A stretch of DNA of 64,000 bases from Variovorax sp. RA8 (GCF_901827175.1 NZ_LR594662.1:2976001-3040000), one strand, 5' to 3'; counted from the stretch's first letter, positions 26,102-35,548 are shown. Numbers and translations are program-made. Notes: generated by a model not told the origin, from the sequence alone.

Positions 26102-26533
26102 TCAGCGCCGCAGGATCGCCGAGACCTGGGCGGTACCGGCATCGAGCGAGCGCATCGAGCTCAGCCGCAGCGAGGCGTACTTGAGGATCGGGTTGTTGAT
26201 GAGCTTGCCGACGAAGTGGCCGTTGAAGCGGGCGTCCCTGCAGCCGGTCATGTCGAGCTCGAGCGAGGCGTTGACCGGCGAGACGAAGTCGGTGCTGGAG
26301 CCGCTCAGGATGCAGGCCGCGTCGGGCAGCTGGCCGCGCACGCTGCCGTCCGCGGCGATCTGCAGGCTGCCGTCGTAGACCGCCGGAGGGCCCTGTGCGC
26401 CGGTGTCCTGCTGCGTCAGGTACAGCAGGAACGGCCCTTGCCATCCGCCGTGATAGCGGGTGTACTCCTGCGCCTGCGCCTCCCCCTGCAGTTGGGCGAG
26501 CAATGTCGCAGCGAGAACCAGCAGGGTGCGCAT
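26102..26533 (-). CDS. Secreted protein of unknown function
   Basis: This 143-residue protein has a Sec signal peptide (MRTLLVLAATLLAQLQGEAQA) and a mature domain of about 120 residues. It contains YHGGWQGPFLLYLTQQDTG, DGSLQIAADGSVRGQLPDAAC and a second cysteine in MTGCRDARF, suggesting a small beta-rich periplasmic protein with one disulfide. No family recognised. It ends 4 bp after queG on the opposite strand, and its start is 13 bp from the end of the AEC transporter gene, so the two minus-strand genes are probably co-transcribed. Confidence 0.75.
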   Translation of the reverse strand: MRTLLVLAATLLAQLQGEAQAQEYTRYHGGWQGPFLLYLTQQDTGAQGPPAVYDGSLQIAADGSVRGQLPDAACILSGSSTDFVSPVNASLELDMTGCRDARFNGHFVGKLINNPILKYASLRLSSMRSLDAGTAQVSAILRR

Positions 26534-26546
26534 GGCGAGATGGTAG

Positions 26547-27458
26547 TCATCCCTGGCGGACCAGCGAAAGCGCGAAGGGAAGGCTGGCAACGCCCAGCAG
26601 GGTGGAGAGCGTCACCAGACCCGCAACGTAGGCGCCGTTGTAGCCCATACGCGCCGCCAGCACGTAGGCGCTGGAAGCGGTGGGCACGGCGGAGAAGGTC
26701 ATCAGCACGGCGGCCTGGGCTGCATCGAGCCGCAGGGCCAGCGCCAGGCCCCAGGCGATCAGCGGCAGCACCAGGTGCCGGATCGCCAGCACCGAGACGG
26801 CCAGCACCTTGCCGCGCGCCAGCGTCGCGAACTGCATGCCCGCCCCCGCGGCCATGAGCCCCAGCGCCAGCGAAGCGGCGCCGATGCGCGTGAGCGTGGG
26901 CTCCAGCCAGCGCGGCACGCTGAAGCCCAGGAGATTGGCCACCAGCCCGCTCAGCGTCGCGATGATCAGCGGGTTGCGCAGCAGCTGGCGCGCGAAGCCG
27001 CTCTGCGCATGCCGTGCCATGGGCCAGACCGCGGCGATGTTGAAGAGCGGCACGCACACGCCGATGAGCACCGCGATCATCAGCAGGCCGGCCGGTCCCG
27101 CCATGCGGTCGGCCAGCGCCAGGCAGATGAAGGAGTTGAAGCGGAAGGCGATCTGCGCGCTCGCGGCGTGGTCGCTGCGGTCGATGTGCGTGCGCAGCCC
27201 GGGCAGGAAGGGCAGGGCGTAGGCCAGCGCGATGCCGGAGAGTCCGACGCCCACGCCGGCAGTCAGCAGGTGCGACGTGGCGCCGAAGTCGAGCGGGCTG
27301 CGCACGATCGAGTGGAACAGCAGCACGGGGAAGAGAAAGTAGTAGACCAGGCTCTCGACCTGGTCCCAGACGCGCCGGTCCAGCGGCGTGTAGCGGCACA
27401 ACAGCCAGCCGCAGGCAATGAGGGAGAAATCGGGGAAGAGCAGCTGGGCGTAGTTCAC
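26547..27458 (-). CDS. AEC-family (auxin efflux carrier-like) transporter
   Basis: This protein of about 303 residues has ten hydrophobic segments in two sets of five and AEC-type sequences such as [20 protein letters not shown] in helix 2, [18 protein letters not shown] in the middle and [18 protein letters not shown] near the end. Bacterial members export or import small carboxylates such as malate. I prefer GTG at 27458 ([14 protein letters not shown]) because the ORF extension to ATG 27527 crosses the presumed promoter shared with the divergent Bug gene. Confidence 0.85.
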   Translation of the reverse strand: MNYAQLLFPDFSLIACGWLLCRYTPLDRRVWDQVESLVYYFLFPVLLFHSIVRSPLDFGATSHLLTAGVGVGLSGIALAYALPFLPGLRTHIDRSDHAASAQIAFRFNSFICLALADRMAGPAGLLMIAVLIGVCVPLFNIAAVWPMARHAQSGFARQLLRNPLIIATLSGLVANLLGFSVPRWLEPTLTRIGAASLALGLMAAGAGMQFATLARGKVLAVSVLAIRHLVLPLIAWGLALALRLDAAQAAVLMTFSAVPTASSAYVLAARMGYNGAYVAGLVTLSTLLGVASLPFALSLVRQG

Positions 27459-27565
27459 CGGCCGAGGATAAACGGCGTCTTTCCATGGGTTATCCACCAA
27501 CTGGCGGGTCGGCCAAGCCGTTAGCATCGCGGTTTTCGACTCTTAGATTTCCAGGAGCCTCCTTC

Positions 27566-28543
27566 ATGCAACGTCGTCAATGGAACGCACTCGCCGGCGC
27601 CGCCGCGCTGGCGCTGGTCGCCGCCCCGGCCTGGGCCCAGAACTATCCCAACAAGCCCATCGAGCTGCAGGTGCCCTTTGCGCCAGGCGGTACCACCGAC
27701 ATCATCGCCCGCGTGATTTCCGAGCCGCTGAGCAAGCAGCTGGGCCAGAGCGTCGTGGTGATCAACAAGGCGGGCGGCGGCGGCATCGTCGGTGCGGCCG
27801 AGACCGCGCGCGCCGCGCCGGACGGCTACAAGCTCGGCGTGGCGACGGTGTCGAGCACGGCCGCCAACCCGGCGATCAACCCGAAGGTGCCGTACGACCC
27901 CGTCAACGACTTCACGCCTATCGTCAACATCGCGGCCACGCCGAACCTGATCGCGGTGCACCCGAGCTTCCCGGCCAAGAACTACGCCGAGTTCGTGGCC
28001 GAGATCAAGAAGAACCCGGGCAAGTACTCCTACGCGTCGTCGGGGACTGGCGGCATCGGCCATCTGCTGATGGAGCTCTACAAGAGCCTGAGCAACACAT
28101 TCGTGACCCACATCCCCTATCGGGGCGCTGGCCCGGCGCTCAACGATGTGGTCGGTGGCCAGGTCCCGATCATCTTCGACAACATTCCCTCGGCGCTTCC
28201 CTTCATCAAGAACAAGCAGCTGGTGCCGATCGTTGTCGCAGCTCCGCAGCGCCTGAAGGACCTGCCCAACGTGCCGACCTTCAAGGAAGTGGGCCTGGAG
28301 CCCGTCAACCGCATGGCGTATTACGGCATCCTCGGCCCCAAGGGCCTGCCGAAGGAAGTGGTCGACAAGATCAATGCGGGCGTGAAGAAGGCGGTCGAGG
28401 ACCCGGCGGTGCGCAAGCGCATCGAGGACACCGGCTCGCTGATCGTCGCCAACTCGCCGGAGCAGTTCGCCGAGCAGATCAAGGCCGAGTTCGCGGTCTA
28501 CAAGCAGGTGGTGGTCAAGCAGAAGCTCACGCTGGACAATTGA
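27566..28543 (+). CDS. Bug/TctC-family periplasmic substrate-binding receptor
   Basis: This 325-residue receptor has a Sec signal ([18 protein letters not shown]) and canonical Bug motifs: [68 protein letters not shown] and [16 protein letters not shown] good AGGAG lies 8 bases before the ATG. It has its own terminator and is monocistronic, divergent from an AEC transporter. The ligand is unknown; the [11 protein letters not shown] sequence is common in receptors for carboxylates. Confidence 0.93.
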   Translation: MQRRQWNALAGAAALALVAAPAWAQNYPNKPIELQVPFAPGGTTDIIARVISEPLSKQLGQSVVVINKAGGGGIVGAAETARAAPDGYKLGVATVSSTAANPAINPKVPYDPVNDFTPIVNIAATPNLIAVHPSFPAKNYAEFVAEIKKNPGKYSYASSGTGGIGHLLMELYKSLSNTFVTHIPYRGAGPALNDVVGGQVPIIFDNIPSALPFIKNKQLVPIVVAAPQRLKDLPNVPTFKEVGLEPVNRMAYYGILGPKGLPKEVVDKINAGVKKAVEDPAVRKRIEDTGSLIVANSPEQFAEQIKAEFAVYKQVVVKQKLTLDN

Positions 28544-28571
28544 GCCCCGCCTGACCAAGCGCTCCCGCAAG

Positions 28572-28604
28572 GCCGCCCGCGATCCACCGGGCGGCTTTTT
28601 CTTT
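28572..28604 (+). terminator. Intrinsic terminator after Bug receptor gene
   Basis: GCCGCCCG and CGGGCGGC form an 8-bp GC stem around an 8-base loop, followed by TTTTTCTTT. It lies 28 bp after the receptor stop and 16 bp before the xerD start. Confidence 0.85.
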
Positions 28605-28619
28605 GCTATCTTGCCTGCC

Positions 28620-29534
28620 ATGACCGCGGCCCTCGACACGCTCCCCGCCACACCGGAGATCGACGATTTCATCGACGCACTCTGGCTCGAGGACGGGCTG
28701 TCGAAGAACACGCTGGCGGCCTACCGGCGCGATCTGGCGCTGTTCGCGCAATGGCTCCATGCGCAATGCGGCCGGGCCCTGGACGCCGCGCGCGAAAGCG
28801 ATCTGCAGGCCTACATGGGCGCGCGGCTCACGGCCCGGGGCAAGGCGACCTCGGCCAACCGGCGGCTCACGGTGTTCAAGCGCTATTTCCGCTGGGCCGT
28901 GCGCGAGCGGCGCATCGGCGCCGATCCGAGCCTGCGTCTGGTGCCTGCCCGGCAGGCGCCGCGCGCGATCAAGACCCTGTCGGAGAAGCAGGTGGACGAC
29001 CTGCTCTGCGCGCCCGACGTCGACACGCCACTGGGCCTGCGCGACCGCGCGATGCTCGAGCTGATGTACGCGAGCGGGCTGCGCGTGAGCGAGCTGGTGG
29101 CGCTCAGGGTCTTCGAGCTGAGCCTCAACGACGGCGTGCTGCGCGTGCTGGGCAAGGGCAGCAAGGAGCGGCTGGTCCCCTTCGGCGGCGAGGCGCGGCG
29201 CTGGATCGAGCGCTACATGCGCGAGTCCCGGCCGGCCATCCTCGACGGGCAGCAGACGCCGGACCTGTTCGTCACCGCGCGCGGTGCGGGAATGACGCGC
29301 GTGATGTTCTGGATCATCGTCAAGAAGCATGCGCGGGCGGCCGGTATCGATGTGCCGCTGTCGCCCCACACGCTGCGCCATGCCTTCGCCACGCACCTGC
29401 TGAACCACGGCGCGGACCTTCGCGCGGTGCAGCTGCTGCTGGGCCATGCGGACATCTCGACCACCACCATCTACACGCATGTGGCGCGCGAGCGCCTGAA
29501 GCAGTTGCATGCGAAGCACCATCCCCGTGGCTGA
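28620..29534 (+). CDS. xerD: Site-specific tyrosine recombinase XerD
   Basis: This 304-residue tyrosine recombinase resolves chromosome dimers at dif with XerC. An N-terminal SAM-like domain (SKNTLAAYRRDLALFAQWL) precedes the catalytic set: R in ASGLRVSELVAL, K in GKGSKERLVPFG, H-x-x-R in SPHTLRHAFATHLL, H in LLGHADIS and the tyrosine in TTTIYTHV. The ATG at 28620 is preferred to a TTG three codons upstream. The 3' end overlaps the DUF72 gene by 26 bp. No dif-like site was recognised in the window. Confidence 0.94.
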   Translation: MTAALDTLPATPEIDDFIDALWLEDGLSKNTLAAYRRDLALFAQWLHAQCGRALDAARESDLQAYMGARLTARGKATSANRRLTVFKRYFRWAVRERRIGADPSLRLVPARQAPRAIKTLSEKQVDDLLCAPDVDTPLGLRDRAMLELMYASGLRVSELVALRVFELSLNDGVLRVLGKGSKERLVPFGGEARRWIERYMRESRPAILDGQQTPDLFVTARGAGMTRVMFWIIVKKHARAAGIDVPLSPHTLRHAFATHLLNHGADLRAVQLLLGHADISTTTIYTHVARERLKQLHAKHHPRG

Positions 29535-30306
29535 AGGCCCGCCCGCCGCGCTGCACGTGGGCTGCGCCGGCTGGAGCTTGCCGCGCGCGCAGTGGCCGCA
29601 TTTTGCGGCCGATGGCTCGCACCTGGAGCGCTATGCGGCGCGCCTCGACATCGCCGAGATCAACACTTCCTTCTACCGGCCTCACCGGCGCGAGACCTAC
29701 GCGCGCTGGGCCGCCAGCACGCCAGCCCACTTCCGCTTCGCAGTCAAGTTGCCCAAGAGCATCACGCACGAAAAGCGGCTGGTCGACGCGATGCCGGAGT
29801 TCGAGGCTTTCCGCCTGCAGGTCGACGGCCTGGGCGACAAGCTGGGCTGCCTGGTCGTCCAGCTGCCGCCCAGCCTGGCCTTCGAAGAGCCCACGGTGCC
29901 GCGCTTTCTCGGCGCACTGCGGCGGCGCCACCAGGGCCCGGTGGCGCTGGAACCCCGGCACCCGAGCTGGTTCGCGCCGCAGGCCGAACAGCTCCTCGCG
30001 CGCTTCCGGGTCGCGCGGGTGCTCGCCGATCCGGTGCTCCACGACGATGCGGCAGCGCCGGGCGGATGGCCCGGGCTGGTCTACCTGCGGCTCCACGGTT
30101 CGCCGCGGCGCTATTGGTCTTCGTACTCCGACGCCGTGCTGCAGCAGCTCGCCCAGCGCCTGGGCCAGGCGCGGGAGGAAGGCGCGCAGTGCTGGTGCGT
30201 GTTCGACAACACGGCCAGTGGCGCGGCTGTCGCCAATGCCCTGACGCTCGCGGTGATGATCGATGTCGCGCCAGAATGGCAGGCTCGCAAGGAAGCACAT
30301 CGATGA
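29509..30306 (+). CDS. DUF72 family protein
   Basis: This 265-residue protein is of the DUF72 (YecE-like) family, with an expected TIM-barrel-like fold: LHVGCAGWSLPRAQWPHF at the start, then EINTSFYRPHRRETYARWA, FRFAVKLPKSITHEKRL, LGCLVVQLPPSLAFE, VYLRLHGSPRRYWSSYS and WCVFDNTASG. The catalytic role of the family is unknown to me. It starts inside the end of xerD and its stop overlaps the next Bug receptor start by ATGA, so xerD, DUF72 and the receptor form one coupled transcript, an odd mixture of functions. Confidence 0.9.
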   Translation: MRSTIPVAEGPPAALHVGCAGWSLPRAQWPHFAADGSHLERYAARLDIAEINTSFYRPHRRETYARWAASTPAHFRFAVKLPKSITHEKRLVDAMPEFEAFRLQVDGLGDKLGCLVVQLPPSLAFEEPTVPRFLGALRRRHQGPVALEPRHPSWFAPQAEQLLARFRVARVLADPVLHDDAAAPGGWPGLVYLRLHGSPRRYWSSYSDAVLQQLAQRLGQAREEGAQCWCVFDNTASGAAVANALTLAVMIDVAPEWQARKEAHR

Positions 30307-31283
30307 ACTGGAAATCCTGCTTTGCTGCCCGAGCGGTGGCACTGACCCTGGCCTGCTGCGCTTTCATTCCCGTTGCATACGCGCAGGCCGTGCCCAAGAC
30401 CATCCGCCTCGTCGTGGCCTACCCGACCGGCGGCGTCAGCGACGTCGTCGCGCGCGCGTTGGCGGACAAGCTGGCCGCCCAGCTGGGCAGCACGGTGGTG
30501 GTCGAGAACAAGGCCGGCGCCAGCGGCACCATCGGCATGGACGCGGTCGCCAAGGCCGCGCCTGACGGCGCCACGCTGGGCTTTGCAGCCATCAGCCCGC
30601 TGGTGCTGAACCCGCACCTCGGCAGGTCGCCCTTCGACCCCTTGAAGGACATCGCGCCGGTGGCGAGCGTCATGTATTCGCCGGTGCTGCTGCTGGCCAC
30701 GGAGGCCACGGGCACGCGCGATTTCCGCACGCTGATGGAGGATGCCCGGGCCCGGCCCGGCGCGGTGCGCTGGGCCACCTCGGGCCAGGCCTCGCTGGGC
30801 CACATCGTGCTGGAGCAACTGCGCAGTGCGGCGCGGGTGGACATCACCCATGTGCCCTACAGGGGCGGCGCGCAGCAGATGAACGATGCGCTCGGCGCCC
30901 AGTTCGAGATCCTGTCGATCAACGCCGGCCCGTCGGTGGCGCCGCACATCCGCTCGGGCAAGCTGCGCCCGCTCGCGGTGGGCGCGCCGGACCGGCTGCA
31001 AAGCCTGCCGAAGGTGCCGACGCTGGCCGAGCTGGGCTTCCCGTCGGCCAACCTGAGCTCCCTGTTCGGCGTGTTCGCCCCCGGCAACACGCCCGCCATC
31101 CTGATCGCCAAGTACAACGCCGAGATCAACAAGGCGCTGGCCAGCCCCGAGCTGCGTGCCCGGCTGCTGGCCACCGACAACGTGCCCACCGGCGGCGGGG
31201 CGGAGGAATTTGCCGACGAGATCGAGGCCGAGTACGAGAGCAATGCGCGGATCGTGAAGGCGGCGGGGATCAAGGCCGAATAG
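30303..31283 (+). CDS. Bug/TctC-family periplasmic substrate-binding receptor
   Basis: This 326-residue receptor has a Sec signal ending CAFIPVAYAQA and Bug motifs PKTIRLVVAYPTGGVSDVVAR, VENKAGASGTIGMDAVAK, PFDPLKDIAPVASVM and THVPYRGGAQQMNDALG. It is the third Bug protein in the window and only distantly similar to the other two. The ATG overlaps the DUF72 stop. It is the last gene before the unknown minus-strand block, which ends 24 bp beyond, so that block abuts it tail to tail. Confidence 0.92.
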   Translation: MNWKSCFAARAVALTLACCAFIPVAYAQAVPKTIRLVVAYPTGGVSDVVARALADKLAAQLGSTVVVENKAGASGTIGMDAVAKAAPDGATLGFAAISPLVLNPHLGRSPFDPLKDIAPVASVMYSPVLLLATEATGTRDFRTLMEDARARPGAVRWATSGQASLGHIVLEQLRSAARVDITHVPYRGGAQQMNDALGAQFEILSINAGPSVAPHIRSGKLRPLAVGAPDRLQSLPKVPTLAELGFPSANLSSLFGVFAPGNTPAILIAKYNAEINKALASPELRARLLATDNVPTGGGAEEFADEIEAEYESNARIVKAAGIKAE

Positions 31284-31306
31284 GCGTCGGGGCTTGCCGA
31301 TGCCCA

Positions 31307-33958
31307 TCACGATTGCCGCTCGAACTCGGCGAAGCAATCGATGTAGTACTTGTGAAGCCTCGCCTTTGCCGCAGGTGAATTGGCACGGTCGATCGTGCGC
31401 TGCGCCGCGGCCCGTGTGGCGGGGAGCAAAATTTGGTACCCGGCCGGATATCTTGTTATCCACTCCCTGCATAGTCGGATTGCTCTACTGGTGTTGACGT
31501 CGGTGCTGTCCAACCGCCCATGCTCGTCGGTATCGACCGGGCCTTGCTTCGAGGCTTCGTCGAGGGTCTCGGCGAGGTATTTGGCCAGCCTGGGATCTAG
31601 GTGCCCTGTGCGCGTCCCCGCAATCAATGCCAACGTGCTCGCCATTTCCCATTCATCCTGCAAGAACGCTGGCACCCGCTCCTGTTCAAACCTGTTGAGG
31701 AATGCAAGGGCGATGTCGGCAGGAAATCGGGTGTTCGAATCGACTCGCCGAAGCCAATTATTGACGAGTCGCCGCCAATCGGGATTCCCGCTCGGCAAAG
31801 CCCAGCTGAGCCTCGCCAACGTTGGCGCGAGGTTGGCATTCGGGCTGTAGCGTTGGATGTGAAGAGCGGCCTTGCTTCCATCCGCGGGGCTGTTCGTACA
31901 CCCTGCCCACAAACTCACCAGATGGCTCGCCTTCGCGTATTTCGACGAGTCCAATGAGTCCAGCTCGTCGTTCACCGGATCGCCAACGCCGAGAGTGCGC
32001 AGCTGCTCTTCGGCCATCCTCTTGGTGTCGTCACCAAGGGGCCATGCCCCCTGGCTTCGAAGCCTGCTTGCAATTTCTTGGACCTCTTTGCCATTCAGGT
32101 AGTGCAGCCTTTCCATGATCCACATCTCGATGCTGTCCGCGTCCGGATGGCCGCGGGATCTGTTGAACAAGGCTTCGAGGGTCGGCAAGGTCTCCGGGTT
32201 CGATCGCCCAGTCTCGTGAAGTGGCCTGATCAGCGCCATGGCGGCGAGAACCGGCATGTCGCTGCCGGCGCGCCACCTCTGCAACAGCGTCGCGCGCACT
32301 TCGTTTGCGCGGCGTCTGGTTTCGTCGTCTTTGAGCAGGCCTCGGTGCTCGAACACGACCAGCATTCCCGCCCAGGCGCCATCGGTGCCGCATGGCATGG
32401 CATTGTTCTGGTCCCAAAGTTTGAATATTCGGTCGATGATGCGGATGCGCCGGGGCGTGTCGAGGCTGTCCTGGCACACCAGCAACTGCAGCAGTGACAT
32501 GCCGGCAGGTTCGAGCGAGCCCAGCAGCCTCGTGACGAACGCGTAAACGCAGTCGGCTTCGTGGAAGTCCAGGTCGAGAGGCAGCCACCAGCGAGCGCGG
32601 ATCCCGCAAAAGTCAGGCGCATCACGGGGATTCACCCGACAGCCTATACGCCCCCCGCCGATCAGTTGCAGGATGGGCGCTCCCTCGGACTGCACCATGC
32701 CGCGGATGAGGCTCAAGGGATCCCGGCATCGCACTTGCTGAAGCAGGCCAACAGCTGTCTCCAGGTCTTGCAGACATTTCTCGGCAAGCGTGGCGGGCTC
32801 GCTGCCGGTCGACGCAATGTGCGGTGGCTCGGTCTGTCGAATCTGCTCGACGTATTCCCGCAGCAGATCGCCGTATTCGACGGACGACGACGATGCGCTG
32901 GCATCGATCGGCCCGAGCTCGCCAAGCTCATCGAAGCTCAGACCGACGGATACCCGCTGGATCTGAAACGAATCCGTCGGCGCCAGGATGTGCTTCACCA
33001 GCGGGATGGGAACGCCAGGCGTTGGCGCCTCTATCGGAGCAACACCCTGCGCGCGCATGGCCAGACTTTCCCATTCGGGCTGTCCCTCGCGGAGGTCGAA
33101 GGGGACCTGATTCAGCAGCTTCTCGGCAACGTCGGGATATCTTTCGCACAGCAACCGGGCCATGGCGAGTGTCCATTCGATAGCTTCTCGTGCGTCTACC
33201 TGGAAGAACGGCGGAATCAGGCGGGGCAAGCCCCGAAGAAGGTCTTCATGGGGTGACCCAGTCAGCTTCTGTAACTCGGTGAGCATTTGTTCGAACTTCT
33301 CTCGTGCGTCTGCCGGAATGGATGGCCCATGCAGCAGGCCCCGAAGAATGTCTTCGGAGAGCAGGTCGCTCGGCTTTGGCAATTCCGAAAGCAGCTTTTC
33401 GAACAAGGTCCGCACGGCTGCACTCACCCGAGGAACTTCTGCAGGCTCGAGGTGGCGCGAGTTCACGATGCACAGGTTGACAACTTCCGCTTCGTCGAGA
33501 GGAGTTTCGAACTTTGCTGCGAGTGCCGAATGGAATGGCATGCGGAACAGCACAGGCCTGCCGTTCAGGGAGAGGGACTTGCTCTCGTCATGCCGGCCGA
33601 GAGACCACGTCTCGGAACGCCAGGAGAGCTCATCGAAATATCTCCACCTCATTCTGCGATGTCGAAAGACCTGGAGCCAAGTGTGCAGCGCCGGCAGATC
33701 TTCCAGGCGGCAGGGCAACTGTGCGGGATTCGTCAGCGCGATGGATTGAGCCCAGTCGAAGTAGTCGTGCACGGCTTCATCCGCCGACCGGAGAGGGCCA
33801 TGGCTCGGAACGCCTTTTCCAACGTTTCCACATGCGCGCCTTTGGGCCCGAGCCGATCCGATGCCGTGCGCAGAAGCAGCCATCTTGCGCGCAGTTGCCA
33901 TGGCGGGAGCGCGGCGGTCGACTGCCGTGAGTGAGTGCTCAAGTCGTTTTCCGGGCAC
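31307..33958 (-). CDS. C-terminal fragment of the large unknown protein
   Basis: This open frame of 883 codons is protein-like from about position 33800 downward (SADEAVHDYFDWAQSIALTN...) to the end FAEFERQS; the first 50 or so codons are the unused frame of the preceding fragment, and no credible start codon or ribosome-binding site is present. The fragment of about 830 residues is helix-rich with a glutamate/leucine pattern (LFEKLLSELPKP, AREAIEWTLAMARLLCERYP). A more beta-like middle (RCRDPLSLIRGMVQSEGAPILQLIGG, RARWWLPLDLDFHEADCVYAFV) is followed by helical-repeat-like sequence. No enzymatic motif was found. It ends 24 bp from the convergent Bug gene without an obvious terminator. Confidence 0.6.
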   Translation of the reverse strand: MPGKRLEHSLTAVDRRAPAMATARKMAASAHGIGSARAQRRACGNVGKGVPSHGPLRSADEAVHDYFDWAQSIALTNPAQLPCRLEDLPALHTWLQVFRHRRMRWRYFDELSWRSETWSLGRHDESKSLSLNGRPVLFRMPFHSALAAKFETPLDEAEVVNLCIVNSRHLEPAEVPRVSAAVRTLFEKLLSELPKPSDLLSEDILRGLLHGPSIPADAREKFEQMLTELQKLTGSPHEDLLRGLPRLIPPFFQVDAREAIEWTLAMARLLCERYPDVAEKLLNQVPFDLREGQPEWESLAMRAQGVAPIEAPTPGVPIPLVKHILAPTDSFQIQRVSVGLSFDELGELGPIDASASSSSVEYGDLLREYVEQIRQTEPPHIASTGSEPATLAEKCLQDLETAVGLLQQVRCRDPLSLIRGMVQSEGAPILQLIGGGRIGCRVNPRDAPDFCGIRARWWLPLDLDFHEADCVYAFVTRLLGSLEPAGMSLLQLLVCQDSLDTPRRIRIIDRIFKLWDQNNAMPCGTDGAWAGMLVVFEHRGLLKDDETRRRANEVRATLLQRWRAGSDMPVLAAMALIRPLHETGRSNPETLPTLEALFNRSRGHPDADSIEMWIMERLHYLNGKEVQEIASRLRSQGAWPLGDDTKRMAEEQLRTLGVGDPVNDELDSLDSSKYAKASHLVSLWAGCTNSPADGSKAALHIQRYSPNANLAPTLARLSWALPSGNPDWRRLVNNWLRRVDSNTRFPADIALAFLNRFEQERVPAFLQDEWEMASTLALIAGTRTGHLDPRLAKYLAETLDEASKQGPVDTDEHGRLDSTDVNTSRAIRLCREWITRYPAGYQILLPATRAAAQRTIDRANSPAAKARLHKYYIDCFAEFERQS

Positions 33959-34590
33959 ACAGCGAAGAGACTCTTGGCTGCGTCCCGCGCTCGTTGCGTC
34001 AACCCGGAAGCGAGCAGCGCTGCGATGATGCGCTCGCCCAACTGCAGGCGTTGAGGCGCAGTCATCTCGGTCTCGATGTCCGTCGCCAGCTTGAGCACGC
34101 GATCGGCCCGGTCACAGGGCAGCGACTCGAAATGGTTCAAGAAGACGGAGTCCAGGAATGGCGACTGCGCGTTCGATTCGTCCTCCATGCGCAGCAACTG
34201 GCGCAGGAGTCCTTGAGGGTTCAGGCAGGCCGGTGCGTCGCCCAATGAAGGCAGCAAGCGGCGGGTGGGGATGCCCCATGCCCAGGCCCAGTTGCACGGT
34301 ACGTCCATCTGCCGGAGCATGTCCGCGACGGCGAGCAAGAGGTTGATGCACTGTCCCACTTCGTACCCGTTGACTTGCGTCGCGTCGACGTTGAGAACCG
34401 AGTCCTTCAAGACGATCGCGGAGTCACGCTCAAGTGAGAAATGGCATTCCAGATGCGTCTTGAGATCGTCCAAGGCCAAGGCTAGGCCGGTCTGGCATCT
34501 GATCGTCAGCACGGGGCCGTATGTCACTCTGAATGAAAGCTGCCCGGTGCGCGCGGCAAACAACCCGATCTCCGGATGAAGCAAAGGCAA
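33733..34590 (-). CDS. Internal fragment of the large unknown protein
   Basis: This frame of 285 codons has only a TTG at its listed beginning and continues open upstream in the same frame (ARAFWHSLPLLHPEIG), so it is unlikely to start there. It contains beta-type sequence (GQLSFRVTYGPVLTIRC), then SAIVLKDSVLNVDATQVNGYEVG and helical segments to LEKAFRAMALSG. The last 15 or so codons (KPCTTTSTGLNPSR) look unlike coding sequence and overlap real coding sequence of the next fragment in another frame. The upstream and downstream shifts restore each other: the flanking fragments are in one frame and this one is in another. Confidence 0.5.
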   Translation of the reverse strand: MPLLHPEIGLFAARTGQLSFRVTYGPVLTIRCQTGLALALDDLKTHLECHFSLERDSAIVLKDSVLNVDATQVNGYEVGQCINLLLAVADMLRQMDVPCNWAWAWGIPTRRLLPSLGDAPACLNPQGLLRQLLRMEDESNAQSPFLDSVFLNHFESLPCDRADRVLKLATDIETEMTAPQRLQLGERIIAALLASGLTQRARDAAKSLFAVCPENDLSTHSRQSTAALPPWQLRARWLLLRTASDRLGPKGAHVETLEKAFRAMALSGRRMKPCTTTSTGLNPSR

Positions 34591-35548
34591 GGAATGCCAA
34601 AAGGCCCGCGCATTCTTTCGGATCTGTGATCCTTGCGACCTCTTCCAGGTAATGGCGGTGTTCTTCTTCCACGTACCAGTGTGGTCCTGACTTCAAGAGC
34701 AGGTTGAAGTGGGACGCGGTGCTCAATCCGCCCGATATCTCCAGCCAGTCGTAGTCGAACCCGAGTTCGCGAAGGGTCTTCTTGAGCGCCAGCACCTGCT
34801 GATCGCGCCGATTGCGTTGATCGGCTTCAAGGCAGTTCTTCAGCACCGTCTTGGCGTGCCCGGGCTCCAGGCTTGCGAGGCTCTCCAGAACCTTCACGAT
34901 GGCGGGACGGTGTTCGGGTTCCTGACGATAGAGTTCGACGAGCGCATCAGCGGACCGCTTGCCGAGCCGAGCGACACGAACGTGCGCCTCGATCAACTGG
35001 AGCAGCATTTCGTTCTTGACGCGGTAGACCTGTTCGTCGAAGCCCGTCAGGAGCGAGTCGCCGACGCACTCCCACTGCTTGCGCGCAGGCCCGCCCTTCA
35101 GCACAGGGTTGCCCAGGATCAGCGCCGCGCCGGCGAACAAGTCATCGGCCTCGAGTTGCCGCTCTTTCGATGTGGACGACAGCAGGCTTGCGCAAGTCCA
35201 AGCCAGTTCGAGCGCCCAGTCCAGCGATGGCCCCGGCGCCCCTGGGTCCGGGTCCAGTAGCCCGGTGTTTCGTGCCGCGCAGTGGCAGAGGAGCGCGGCT
35301 GCTTGCACGCAAGCCCGTGGCTCAAGGGCAGCAGGCTGTTGCGCGTACTGCAGCAGATGATCGATGAGGCGGCGCTGCTCTTCTGGCGTGGCGATGAGTT
35401 CGATCGACAGGCGTAGATCGTCGAGCGATTGCGGCTGCCAGTTCCGTGCCTCCAACATGGTGCGAGCCCTGCCGGACATGGTGCGCTCCCGGCCAAAGCT
35501 GCCGTGTTCGAACCGATCCTCGTGCAATCCCACGACTTTCTCAAGCAT
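34430..35548 (-). CDS. Internal fragment or separate gene of the large unknown locus
   Basis: If real as a separate gene it starts at ATG 35548, overlapping the previous fragment's stop as ATGCTTGA, or at ATG 35479, which has GGGAG six bases upstream. It encodes up to 372 residues of mostly helical, leucine-rich sequence (LRLSIELIATPEEQRRLIDHLL, DALVELYRQEPEHRPAIVKVLESLASL) reminiscent of HEAT/armadillo-type repeats, but no named family was recognised. Sequence quality drops after ITDPKECAG near 34630, where the next frame takes over. The final 60 codons are therefore probably not translated as shown. Confidence 0.5.
   Translation of the reverse strand: MLEKVVGLHEDRFEHGSFGRERTMSGRARTMLEARNWQPQSLDDLRLSIELIATPEEQRRLIDHLLQYAQQPAALEPRACVQAAALLCHCAARNTGLLDPDPGAPGPSLDWALELAWTCASLLSSTSKERQLEADDLFAGAALILGNPVLKGGPARKQWECVGDSLLTGFDEQVYRVKNEMLLQLIEAHVRVARLGKRSADALVELYRQEPEHRPAIVKVLESLASLEPGHAKTVLKNCLEADQRNRRDQQVLALKKTLRELGFDYDWLEISGGLSTASHFNLLLKSGPHWYVEEEHRHYLEEVARITDPKECAGLLAFLAFASSGDRVVCRAHRAAFIQSDIRPRADDQMPDRPSLGLGRSQDASGMPFLT

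Noticed and set aside
28620..29534. Integrase of a mobile element
   Set aside because: Length, motif set and lack of other mobile genes fit chromosomal XerD; it does not flank the accessory block directly.
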